Shown one piece after another: positions 7,896-14,969 of a stretch of 19,237 bases of DNA (positions are counted from its first letter, which is position 1; each line of letters opens with the position of its first letter). The notes under the pieces are model-generated. The model ran no database searches. It was not told the origin of the DNA and saw nothing but the letters and a program-made list of their open reading frames with translations. The DNA is from an uncultured Desulfotignum sp. (lineage in GTDB: Bacteria > Desulfobacterota > Desulfobacteria > Desulfobacterales > Desulfobacteraceae): positions 1 to 19,237 of the forward strand of contig CALGAJ010000180.1 in NCBI GenBank assembly GCA_937951975.1, written 5' to 3'. The translations under genes were made by a program, and so were the position numbers.

Positions 7896-10149
7896 TCAAT
7901 ACGACCTCCAGTTTATCCACGATGCGATATCCCCGGGGCAGCAGTTTTCCCCGGGTGCCGCGCTTTTTGACATAGTCCGCCTGGTTACCCGGCTTGAGCA
8001 TCAAAGAATGTTTTTTTGAATGTATAACAATATTGGCATGTAAAGGCAATATTGTCAGAAATTTGAGTTTTTCCGGGTCCGAAGACAGCCGTTCTTTTTT
8101 CGGGATGGTGATCAGTTTATTTCCCTGACCTTTTTTCAGCCTGGGCAGTTCATTTAAAGGAAAAATCAGCATCCGGCCTTTGGAGGTGACAGCTGCCACG
8201 GCATCGGTTTCAAGGAGCGTCACCGGGCAGGGGGGCAACAGATTTGCATCCTTTTTAAGGGTGATCACTGATTTGCCGTTTTTAAAATGGGTCAGCAAAT
8301 CGGAAAATTGAATGACAAATCCGTAACCAGTGTCCGATGCCATCAGAAAATGGGATGCCAGGGTTTCCGAGAGCATGTAACAAATCCGGGCGTTGTTGTG
8401 CAAGGACAGATGACCGGTCAATGGTTCACCGTTGCTCCTGGCTGACGGCAAGACATGGGAATACAATGTGTAGCTGCGCCCGGTACTGTCCAGAAAGACG
8501 ATGGGGTTGTCACTGCGGGTCCGCAAATGGCAGAGCAGCGAATCTCCTGACCGGAATTTGACGTTTTCCGGATCAATGTCATGGCCTTTGGCCGACCGGA
8601 TCCATCCGTTTTCAGATAAAATAATGGTCACGGGCTCCACTTCAATGACATCGGTCACAGAAAACGCTTCAGCTTCCTTTCGCTCCTTGATGGGAGATAT
8701 GCGTTTGTCCCCGTATTTTTTTGCATCTGTTCGAATTTCTTCCACGATATAAGCTCTGAAGGCCTTGTCATCATTCAAAAGCGTGTCTATTTCATTTTTT
8801 CGGTTTTCCAGTTCTTTTATATCCGATAAAATTTTAATCTCTTCCAACCGGGCCAGCTGACGCAGACGGATCTCCAGAATCGCATCCGCCTGTTCCCGGC
8901 TCAAATCAAAGGCCTTGATCAGGTCCTGCCTGGGGTGATCAGATTTCCGGATGATCCGGATCACCTGGTCCAGATTCAGAAATACCGTGCGAAACCCTTC
9001 CAGGATATGAAGACGGGTCTTCACTTTTTCCAGCTGAAAAGACAGTTTGTTTCTAACGGTCTGGAATCTGAAAACCAGCCATTCCATGAGCAGGGTTTTC
9101 AGGTTTTTCACCGCAGGCCGGCCATTGATTCCGATCATGTTCATATTAAACGAATAGGATTTTTCCAGATCGGTTGTGGCAAACAGATGATCGGTCAACG
9201 CTGACAGATCCACCCGGCCGGACTTGGGAATCACCACCAAACGGATGGGGTCTTCATGATCGGATTCATCTCTGATGTCACTGACCATGGGCAGTTTTTT
9301 ATCCGCCATCTGGGCGGCAATCTGTTCATAAATCTTTTCAGCCGATGCGTGATAGGGCAGGGCATGGTAAACAATATCCCCGTCCTCGATGCGGAACCGG
9401 GCCCGCATTTTGATCCGTCCGGAACCGGTTTCATAGATGGTTTTGATCTCTTTGGGCGGAGTGATGATTTCAGCGGCAGTGGGGAAATCAGGTCCCTTGA
9501 TATGCTTGACCAGGTCATCCAGAGAAGCAGTATCGTCTTCTATGAGCAGCACCAGGGCTTTGGCCACTTCCCTGAGATTATGAGGCAGAATACTGGTGGC
9601 CATGCCCACGGCAATCCCGGTGGTGCCGTTGAGCAGCAGATTGGGAAGCCGGGCCGGCAACAGCCGGGGTTCATTCAATGTGCCGTCGAAATTAGGCACC
9701 CATTCCACCGTGCCCTGATCCAGTTCATCCAGCAGAAGGTCCGCGTATCTGGAAAGCCGGGATTCGGTATACCGCATGGCAGCAAAGGATTTGGGATCAT
9801 TGGGATCTCCCCAGTTGCCCTGGCCCTGCACCAGAGGATACCGTAGTGAAAACGGCTGGGCCATGAGCACCATGGCTTCATAACAGGCCGTGTCTCCATG
9901 GGGATGAAATTTTCCCAGCACATCACCCACGGTCCGGGCGGATTTCTTGAATTTAGCTGTGGAGGAAAGTCCCAGTTGACTCATGGCATACACAATGCGC
10001 CGCTGCACCGGTTTCAACCCGTCCCCGATATGGGGCAGGGCCCGGTCCAGAATCACATACATGGAATAATTGAGATATGCTTTTCTGGCAAATTCCTGAA
10101 AAGCGATCTGCTCGTGTTCGTCCATTTCGGGAACCTGCGGTTCATCCAC
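7885..10149 (-). CDS. parC: DNA topoisomerase IV subunit A (ParC)
   Basis: DNA-cutting subunit of topoisomerase IV, which with ParE unlinks daughter chromosomes. It is about 754 residues from the GTG at 10149, close to the 752 of E. coli ParC, and the two read as similar along the whole length. Seen are YLNYSMYVILDRALPHIGDG (25-44), the winged-helix FHPHGDTACYEAM (81-93), catalytic Tyr127 in AAMRYTESRL, and LLLNGTTGIAVGMAT. The C-terminal domain has no GyrA box (QRRGGKG), which favours ParC over GyrA. The frame stays open to an ATG at 10269, but that region lies inside parE and has no homology. GTG is 1 nt after the parE stop with AAGAG about 10 nt upstream; ATG at 10125 is an alternative. 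The quinolone-pocket position of E. coli Ser80 is Thr87; the acidic Glu91 is kept. Confidence 0.95.
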   Translation of the reverse strand: MDEPQVPEMDEHEQIAFQEFARKAYLNYSMYVILDRALPHIGDGLKPVQRRIVYAMSQLGLSSTAKFKKSARTVGDVLGKFHPHGDTACYEAMVLMAQPFSLRYPLVQGQGNWGDPNDPKSFAAMRYTESRLSRYADLLLDELDQGTVEWVPNFDGTLNEPRLLPARLPNLLLNGTTGIAVGMATSILPHNLREVAKALVLLIEDDTASLDDLVKHIKGPDFPTAAEIITPPKEIKTIYETGSGRIKMRARFRIEDGDIVYHALPYHASAEKIYEQIAAQMADKKLPMVSDIRDESDHEDPIRLVVIPKSGRVDLSALTDHLFATTDLEKSYSFNMNMIGINGRPAVKNLKTLLMEWLVFRFQTVRNKLSFQLEKVKTRLHILEGFRTVFLNLDQVIRIIRKSDHPRQDLIKAFDLSREQADAILEIRLRQLARLEEIKILSDIKELENRKNEIDTLLNDDKAFRAYIVEEIRTDAKKYGDKRISPIKERKEAEAFSVTDVIEVEPVTIILSENGWIRSAKGHDIDPENVKFRSGDSLLCHLRTRSDNPIVFLDSTGRSYTLYSHVLPSARSNGEPLTGHLSLHNNARICYMLSETLASHFLMASDTGYGFVIQFSDLLTHFKNGKSVITLKKDANLLPPCPVTLLETDAVAAVTSKGRMLIFPLNELPRLKKGQGNKLITIPKKERLSSDPEKLKFLTILPLHANIVIHSKKHSLMLKPGNQADYVKKRGTRGKLLPRGYRIVDKLEVVLNEA

Positions 10150-10150
10150 G

Positions 10151-12085
10151 TTATTCGATCTCTTTGATGTCACCCTGTGCCTCGATCCATTCTTTTCTGT
10201 CTTTGGCCCGTTTTTTCCCCAGAAGCATGTCCATGGTTTCATAGACATCGGCCAGGGTATCCGCCGCATCCACGGTCAACTGTACCAGACGCCTTGAATC
10301 CGGTGCAATGGTGGTTTCCTTGAGCTGGGCCGGATTCATCTCTCCCAATCCCTTGAACCGCTGAACATGGATTTTGCCCGGTTTTTTCCGGCGGTTGATG
10401 CGTTTGACAATACTTTGCCTCTCCTCGTCATCCAGGGCATAAAACACCTCTTTGCCCACATCGATCCGGTACAAAGGCGGCATGGCCATGAATACATGAC
10501 CGGTTTTCACGATGTCTGGAAAATGTCTGAGAAACAAGGCACACAAAAGGGTGGCAATATGCAGACCGTCGGAATCCGCATCCGCCAGAATACAGATTTT
10601 GCTGTATCGCAGCCGGGCCAGATCCGCTTCTCCGGGCAGCACCCCCAGAACCTGGACAATATCCCGGATCTCTTTGGATTCCATGATAGCGGCCGGGGCC
10701 ATGTCCCAGGTGTTCAAAATCTTGCCCCGCAACGGCATAATGGCCTGGAACCGCCGATCCCGGGCCTGCTTGGCTGATCCGCCGGCCGAGTCCCCTTCCA
10801 CGAAAAACAGCTCCCTGCGCTGCTGATCATCGCTGGTACAGTCCGACAGTTTGGCCGGCATCACCCCGCCGTTGGATGCGGGTTTGCGGACGATTTTTCT
10901 GGATTTTCTCACCCGGGCCCGGGCATGGTCCATGACCAGTTCCGCCAGAGCTTCTCCCCGGTCCACATGCTGGTTGAGCCACAGACTGAAGGCATCCCGC
11001 ACCTGGAGATTCACCAGACCTGCACAGTGCCGGGATGACAGCCGTTCTTTGGTCTGGCCGGAGAATTGCGCTTCAGACAGTTTGACCGACAGCACATATC
11101 CCACTGTGTTCCAGATGTCCTCGGGTGCCAGATACAGGCCTTTGGGAAGAAGATTCCGGAATTTACAGAATTCCCGCAAAGATTCCAGAAGCCCGGACCT
11201 GAATCCGTTGACATGGGTGCCGCCCAGGCGCGTGGGAATCAGGTTGACATAGCTTTCTTCCAGAATGTGTCCGGATTCAGTCATCCAGTTGACCGCCCAC
11301 ATGGCCTGAAAATCGTCCGTCCGGCATTCGCCGGTAAATGGTTTGTCAAAAAGGGTTTCCTGGTCCTTGAGACTTTCTGCCAGATATTCATCCAGCCCCT
11401 GTTCATAGGTCCAGACGTTTTTTTCACCACTGGCTTCATCCAGAAAACAGGTTTTCAGCCCGGGGCACAGAACTGCTTTTGATTTTAATGCGGTTTGAAT
11501 GGCGCTCTTTGAAAAAACCGTGCGTTCAAAAAATTGGGGATTGGGATAAAAAAGAACGGAAGTGCCGGATTTTTCCGAATCAGCAGTTTTTACCTGTTCC
11601 AGGTCCCGGGTTTTGATGCCGTTTTCAAACCCGACGGCATATTCATGGCCGTTTCGAAAAATAGTGATCTCCAGGCGGGATGACAGGGCATTGACCACTG
11701 AAACCCCCACGCCGTGAAGTCCGCCGGAAAACGCATAATCTTTGTTGGAAAACTTGGCCCCGGCATGAAGCCGGGTCATGATCAGCTCCACCCCGGAGAT
11801 GCCTTCTTCCGGATGCACATCCACGGGCATGCCCCGGCCGTTGTCGGTCACTGACACACCGCCGTCCGATTTCAACACAACCTCGATGGTATCTGCAAAT
11901 CCGGCAATGGCTTCATCCACGCTGTTGTCAATGACTTCAAATACCAGATGGTCCGGACTGGTGGTGTCCGTATACATGCCCGGCCGGCGTTTGACCGGAT
12001 CCAGACCTTTTAGAATTTCAATGGACCGGGCATCATACCGGCCCGGGTTTCCCGGAAGATCGGGTTTTGATTCAAACAAGTTCAT
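10151..12085 (-). CDS. parE: DNA topoisomerase IV subunit B (ParE)
   Basis: ATPase subunit of topoisomerase IV. The 644 residues show the GHKL ATP site: catalytic Glu50 and Asn54 in FEVIDNSVDEA, Asp81 in TDNGRGMPVDVHPEEG, and the lid GGLHGVGVSVVNAL (121-134). The transducer carries the QTKERLSSR lysine loop (344-352). The TOPRIM domain has Glu430 in FVEGDSAGGSAKQARDR and the D502/D504 pair in LADADSDGLHIATLL. The C-terminal KGLGEMNPAQLKETT is also present. The large GyrB insertion is absent and the DHARARVRKSRKIVRK region resembles E. coli ParE, so ParE is preferred over GyrB. The start ATG at 12085 has no clear ribosome binding site, and a 6-codon upstream ORF ends over it. parC follows after 1 nt. 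The tail beyond the E. coli start is about 14 residues longer. Confidence 0.95.
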   Translation of the reverse strand: MNLFESKPDLPGNPGRYDARSIEILKGLDPVKRRPGMYTDTTSPDHLVFEVIDNSVDEAIAGFADTIEVVLKSDGGVSVTDNGRGMPVDVHPEEGISGVELIMTRLHAGAKFSNKDYAFSGGLHGVGVSVVNALSSRLEITIFRNGHEYAVGFENGIKTRDLEQVKTADSEKSGTSVLFYPNPQFFERTVFSKSAIQTALKSKAVLCPGLKTCFLDEASGEKNVWTYEQGLDEYLAESLKDQETLFDKPFTGECRTDDFQAMWAVNWMTESGHILEESYVNLIPTRLGGTHVNGFRSGLLESLREFCKFRNLLPKGLYLAPEDIWNTVGYVLSVKLSEAQFSGQTKERLSSRHCAGLVNLQVRDAFSLWLNQHVDRGEALAELVMDHARARVRKSRKIVRKPASNGGVMPAKLSDCTSDDQQRRELFFVEGDSAGGSAKQARDRRFQAIMPLRGKILNTWDMAPAAIMESKEIRDIVQVLGVLPGEADLARLRYSKICILADADSDGLHIATLLCALFLRHFPDIVKTGHVFMAMPPLYRIDVGKEVFYALDDEERQSIVKRINRRKKPGKIHVQRFKGLGEMNPAQLKETTIAPDSRRLVQLTVDAADTLADVYETMDMLLGKKRAKDRKEWIEAQGDIKEIE

Positions 12086-12102
12086 ACGTGAATTACAATC
12101 AT
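12082..12102 (-). other. 6-codon upstream ORF and repeated start context before parE
   Basis: An ATG at 12102 reads MIVIHV and stops at a TGA overlapping the parE ATG as ATGA. The 9-bp sequence CACGTATGA occurs twice on the minus strand (12107-12099 and 12090-12082), 17 nt apart, so both ATGs lie in the same context. It may be a coupling leader or a decoy start; untested. Confidence 0.25.
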
Positions 12103-12107
12103 ACGTG
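12082..12107. repeat. 9-bp direct repeat around the parE start
   Basis: TCATACGTG on the plus strand occurs at 12082-12090 and again at 12099-12107 with no mismatch. The second copy supplies an out-of-frame ATG upstream of the parE start. It could be a small tandem duplication or a protein site; nothing decides between them. Confidence 0.6.
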
Positions 12108-12170
12108 TCAGATCCAGAATTATTAATTGTTTTTTAATTTCAGTTTATTTCAAAAAAACCGGAATCATTT

Positions 12171-12199
12171 CCTATATCATACAAAAACACGGTCGGCAA
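12171..12199 (-). promoter_or_regulatory. Candidate promoter for parE-parC
   Basis: On the minus strand TTGCCG (12199-12194) and TATAGG (12176-12171) are 17 nt apart, which would start transcription near 12164 and leave a leader of about 80 nt before parE. Both boxes depart from consensus. A TATGAT also overlaps the spacer but has no partner -35. Weak call. Confidence 0.3.
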
Positions 12200-12256
12200 A
12201 GCTTTTAATCGCTCTTCCGGCAGCAGGTAAAACCATCTGGCAAAACCCGTGGGGAG

Positions 12257-12270
12257 TATGATATATCATA
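12257..12270. promoter_or_regulatory. Perfect 14-bp palindrome in the parE-ptsH divergent region
   Basis: TATGATATATCATA reads the same on both strands. Its right part TATATCATA recurs at 12173-12181, overlapping the candidate parE -10 box. The position between two divergent genes suits an operator, but the sequence is AT-only apart from two bases and I recognise no regulator for it. The rest of this 286-bp gap is AT-rich with no coding frame. Confidence 0.35.
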
Positions 12271-12299
12271 ACTGCAATATTAAAATACCCTTCATCGGG

Positions 12300-12330
12300 T
12301 TGATTGACTTTTACCATGGAATCATATAAA
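12300..12330 (+). promoter_or_regulatory. Candidate promoter for ptsH-ptsI-smpB
   Basis: TTGACT (12304-12309) precedes TATAAA (12325-12330) with a 15-nt spacer, shorter than ideal; TTGATT (12300-12305) gives 19 nt with the same -10. The site lies about 40 nt before the ptsH start. Placement is sensible but the spacing is poor, so this is tentative. Confidence 0.35.
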
Positions 12331-12371
12331 AGAAGAAAATTTTTTTATAGAAGGATAGAAAGACGCTCAGA

Positions 12372-12659
12372 TTGAACAGACTGATACAAATTTCCCATCA
12401 AACCATTATCTTGAACGATTTGGGAATGCATGCCCGGCCGGCGGCCAGAATCGCACAAATGGCCATGAACGCTGAAAAAAACATATGGTTGTCCGATGGA
12501 AATACACAGGTGGATGCATCCAGCATTATTGATATTTTGACTTTATGCGCCAAAAAAGGCACCCACATTCACATTCAGGCGGAATCCCGGGAGGATGCAA
12601 CGATTCTGGAACAGATAAAAGCCTTTTTCGATAACGGGTTTGGAGAGTTGACGCCATGA
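12372..12659 (+). CDS. ptsH: Phosphocarrier protein HPr
   Basis: HPr receives phosphate from enzyme I on a histidine and passes it to sugar-specific or regulatory EIIA proteins. The 95 residues carry the active-site signature LGMHARPAARIAQMA with His20 as the expected phospho-acceptor. The segment VDASSIIDILTL aligns with the regulatory Ser46 region of Gram-positive HPr, placing a serine (Ser51) at the position HPr kinase uses. The start is TTG at 12372; no ATG lies before the active site, and a TAG in frame at 12348-12350 bounds the frame. The ribosome site is weak (AAAGA about 8 nt upstream). It overlaps ptsI by ATGA, which implies coupled translation. HPr is typically 85-90 residues, so the length fits. 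The exact start is the main doubt. Confidence 0.92.
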   Translation: MNRLIQISHQTIILNDLGMHARPAARIAQMAMNAEKNIWLSDGNTQVDASSIIDILTLCAKKGTHIHIQAESREDATILEQIKAFFDNGFGELTP

Positions 12660-14425
12660 CGCAAAAAAAATCCCGCGAACTGGTTCTCAAAGGGATCAGC
12701 GGTTCCCCGGGTATCTGCATCGGCAAAGCCTATGTGGTGGACAGGGAAGGGGTCAATATCATTGAACGATATCCGATTTCCAAAGCCATGCTGCCCAAAG
12801 AGATTGACCGGTTTAAACATGCGGTGGAAAAAGCCAAAAAAGAACATGCCCGGGTCATCAAATCTCTGGATAAGGACGTGAGTGATACACTGAACATCCT
12901 TGAAACACATATGGCGCTGTTCAAGGATAAAATGCTTTACGGCAGGACCATTGAAACCATTCAAAATGAACAGATCAATGCGGAATGGGCGTTGAGAAAA
13001 ATTTCCCGCCAGACCAAACTGATGTTTCAGCAGGTGGACGACCCATACTTGCAGTCCCGCGTCAACGACATTGTCCAGGTTTCCGACAAAATCATGGCCA
13101 ATCTGCTGGGTGCACGGAATATAAAAATAGCCGACATCAACAAACGGGTCATTATCGTGGCCCATGATCTGACCCCGGCCGATGCCAGTCAGATCCAGCT
13201 GGAGCGTATTAAGGGCTTTGTCACGGATCGGGGCGGCAAAGATTCCCATACCGGGATTGTGGCCAAATCACTGAAAATCCCTTCGGTTTTCGGCCTGGCC
13301 CGGGCCACGGCCAGTATCAGCAATGATGATATTCTGATTGTGGATGGTTCTTCCGGACTGATCATCATCAATCCGGAAGAAGACACGCTGTTCAGATATG
13401 AAGAGCGACTGGCCCGGTTTGAAGCCTACCGGGCCGATATTGAACGGGAAAGCCATTTGCCGGCCATCACCCGGGACGGCGTGGCCCTGAACCTGATGGC
13501 CAATATTGAGCTGGTTGAAGAAGTGGTGTCTGCCAAAGACAACGGGGCGTCGGGCATCGGACTTTTCAGGACTGAATTCCTGTATCTGGATTTGAAACGG
13601 TTTCCCACCGAAGAGGAGCTGCTGCTCAAATACAAGGAACTGGCGGAACTGATGGCGCCTCAGTCCGTGACCATCCGTACCCTGGATATCAACGGAGACA
13701 AATTCAATCCATATATTGATCCGGTGGAAGAGGCCAATCCTGCGTTAGGACTCAGAGCGGTCCGTTTCTGTCTGGAGAATAAAAAGATTTTCATCACCCA
13801 GATCAAGGCCATTCTCCGGGCCGGTGCATTCGGGCACATCAAGCTGCTGATTCCAATGATTTCATGCATGGAGGAACTGATCGAGGTCAAAGCGGTTATC
13901 CGCCAGGCCGTGGCGGAGCTGGAGCGTGATGAAAAAGTGTTTAACAAGGATATTCCTCTGGGCATCATGATCGAGGTGCCGTCCGCCGTGCTCATGGCAG
14001 ATGAACTGGCCGGACAGGTGGATTTTTTCAGTATCGGCACCAATGACCTGATCCAGTATTCCATGGCCATTGACCGGCGCAACCGCCGGGTGGCCCATCT
14101 GTATCAGGCATTGAATCCCGCAGTGATCAAGATGATCAAAATGACGTTTGAAGCGGCCCGGAGAAATGATATCGAGGTGGTCATGTGCGGTGAAATGGCA
14201 GGTGATCCCATCAACATACCGGTACTGCTGGGAATCGGCATCAGGCATCTGTCCATGAACTCCGCGTCCATACCGGTCATCAAAAAAATGGTCCGGGACA
14301 TTGATATTGAAAAAGCCCGGCAGATGTCTGAAGAACTGATTCAATTCACCACGGTGCAGGAAATCATCCGGTTTATCCAGGAAGAATATAAAGAGATTCT
14401 GCCTTACAAAGAAACGGAGGATTAG
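12656..14425 (+). CDS. ptsI: Phosphoenolpyruvate-protein phosphotransferase (PTS enzyme I)
   Basis: Enzyme I takes phosphate from phosphoenolpyruvate and donates it to HPr. The 589 residues start with the N-terminal swivelling domain (GISGSPGICIGKAYVV, 13-28) and an HPr-binding helical part. The phospho-histidine is His198 in TDRGGKDSHTGIVAKSLKIP. The C-terminal TIM barrel holds IGLFRTEFLY (301-310), TLDINGDKF (342-350), NPALGLRAVR (361-370), EVPSAVLMAD (440-449), FSIGTNDLIQY (458-468) and the conserved Cys511 in VMCGEMAGDP. There is no N-terminal GAF domain, so this is general EI and not the nitrogen type PtsP. The active-site loop reads GGKDSHTG, where E. coli has GGRTSHTS. It overlaps ptsH by 4 nt and ends 2 nt before smpB. 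No EII genes are in the window, so its sugar or regulatory target is unknown. Confidence 0.95.
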   Translation: MTQKKSRELVLKGISGSPGICIGKAYVVDREGVNIIERYPISKAMLPKEIDRFKHAVEKAKKEHARVIKSLDKDVSDTLNILETHMALFKDKMLYGRTIETIQNEQINAEWALRKISRQTKLMFQQVDDPYLQSRVNDIVQVSDKIMANLLGARNIKIADINKRVIIVAHDLTPADASQIQLERIKGFVTDRGGKDSHTGIVAKSLKIPSVFGLARATASISNDDILIVDGSSGLIIINPEEDTLFRYEERLARFEAYRADIERESHLPAITRDGVALNLMANIELVEEVVSAKDNGASGIGLFRTEFLYLDLKRFPTEEELLLKYKELAELMAPQSVTIRTLDINGDKFNPYIDPVEEANPALGLRAVRFCLENKKIFITQIKAILRAGAFGHIKLLIPMISCMEELIEVKAVIRQAVAELERDEKVFNKDIPLGIMIEVPSAVLMADELAGQVDFFSIGTNDLIQYSMAIDRRNRRVAHLYQALNPAVIKMIKMTFEAARRNDIEVVMCGEMAGDPINIPVLLGIGIRHLSMNSASIPVIKKMVRDIDIEKARQMSEELIQFTTVQEIIRFIQEEYKEILPYKETED

Positions 14426-14427
14426 CC

Positions 14428-14892
14428 ATGGCTGCTGACTATGTCAAACTGATCGCCACCAACAAAAAAGCCCGGCACAACTATCACATTGATGAGGAAT
14501 TTGAAGCCGGCATGGTTCTGGTCGGATCCGAAGTCAAAGCGATCCGTGAGGGCCGGGTCAGTTTCAAGGATGCCTATGCGGATATAAAACGCGGAGAGGT
14601 ATTTCTCCGGCAGCTGCATATTTCGCCTTATAAGTTTGCCTACAATGACAACCATGAGCCGTTGCGGTCCCGAAAGCTTTTACTTCACAAAAGAGAAATC
14701 TCCAAACTCATCGGAAAAATCAAGGAAAGAGGTTATACCCTGGTACCGCTGAAAATTTATTTCAAAAATAACAAGATCAAGGTCCTGCTGGGTCTTGGCA
14801 AGGGCAAAAAACTGTATGACAAGCGCCAGGACATCAAGGAACGGGATGTGAAACGGGACCTGGACCGGGAACGCAAGAAATACTCCGTTTAA
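14428..14892 (+). CDS. smpB: SsrA-binding protein SmpB
   Basis: SmpB binds the tRNA-like end of tmRNA and brings it to ribosomes stalled on broken mRNA, where its C-terminal tail fills the empty mRNA channel. The 154 residues show the family pattern: NKKARHNYHI (11-20), GSEVKAIREGRVSFKDAYA (33-51), EVFLRQLHISPY (57-68), HEPLRSRKLLLHKREI, and LGLGKGKKLYDKRQDIKERD near the end. A basic tail KRDLDRERKKY follows. The start ATG at 14428 has GGAGG 7 nt upstream, and that site overlaps the ptsI stop. It is followed 77 nt later by ssrA, its RNA partner, an arrangement common in bacteria. Length is typical (about 150-160). Confidence 0.97.
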   Translation: MAADYVKLIATNKKARHNYHIDEEFEAGMVLVGSEVKAIREGRVSFKDAYADIKRGEVFLRQLHISPYKFAYNDNHEPLRSRKLLLHKREISKLIGKIKERGYTLVPLKIYFKNNKIKVLLGLGKGKKLYDKRQDIKERDVKRDLDRERKKYSV

Positions 14893-14901
14893 AGATCCAT
14901 A

Positions 14902-14929
14902 TTGACATTTGACGGGCATACATTATATT
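14902..14929 (+). promoter_or_regulatory. Promoter for ssrA
   Basis: A perfect -35 TTGACA (14902-14907) and TATATT (14924-14929) are 16 nt apart. A start near 14936 would give a 5' leader of about 34 nt, to be removed by RNase P as for other tmRNAs. A second pair, TTGACG (14909-14914) and TACATA (14932-14937), 17 nt apart, overlaps it and is closer to the mature end. Either suggests ssrA is transcribed apart from smpB. Confidence 0.55.
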
Positions 14930-14969
14930 ATTACATATTCAGTCATGAATAAATGATCTTTGACAATCC

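Noticed and set aside
10150..10269. N-terminal 40-codon extension of parC
   Set aside because: It lies wholly inside parE in another frame, has no homology, and the GTG at 10149 matches the ParC family start.
12230..12260. Sigma54 promoter before ptsH (TGGC near 12237)
   Set aside because: The required GC at the -12 element with correct spacing is absent.
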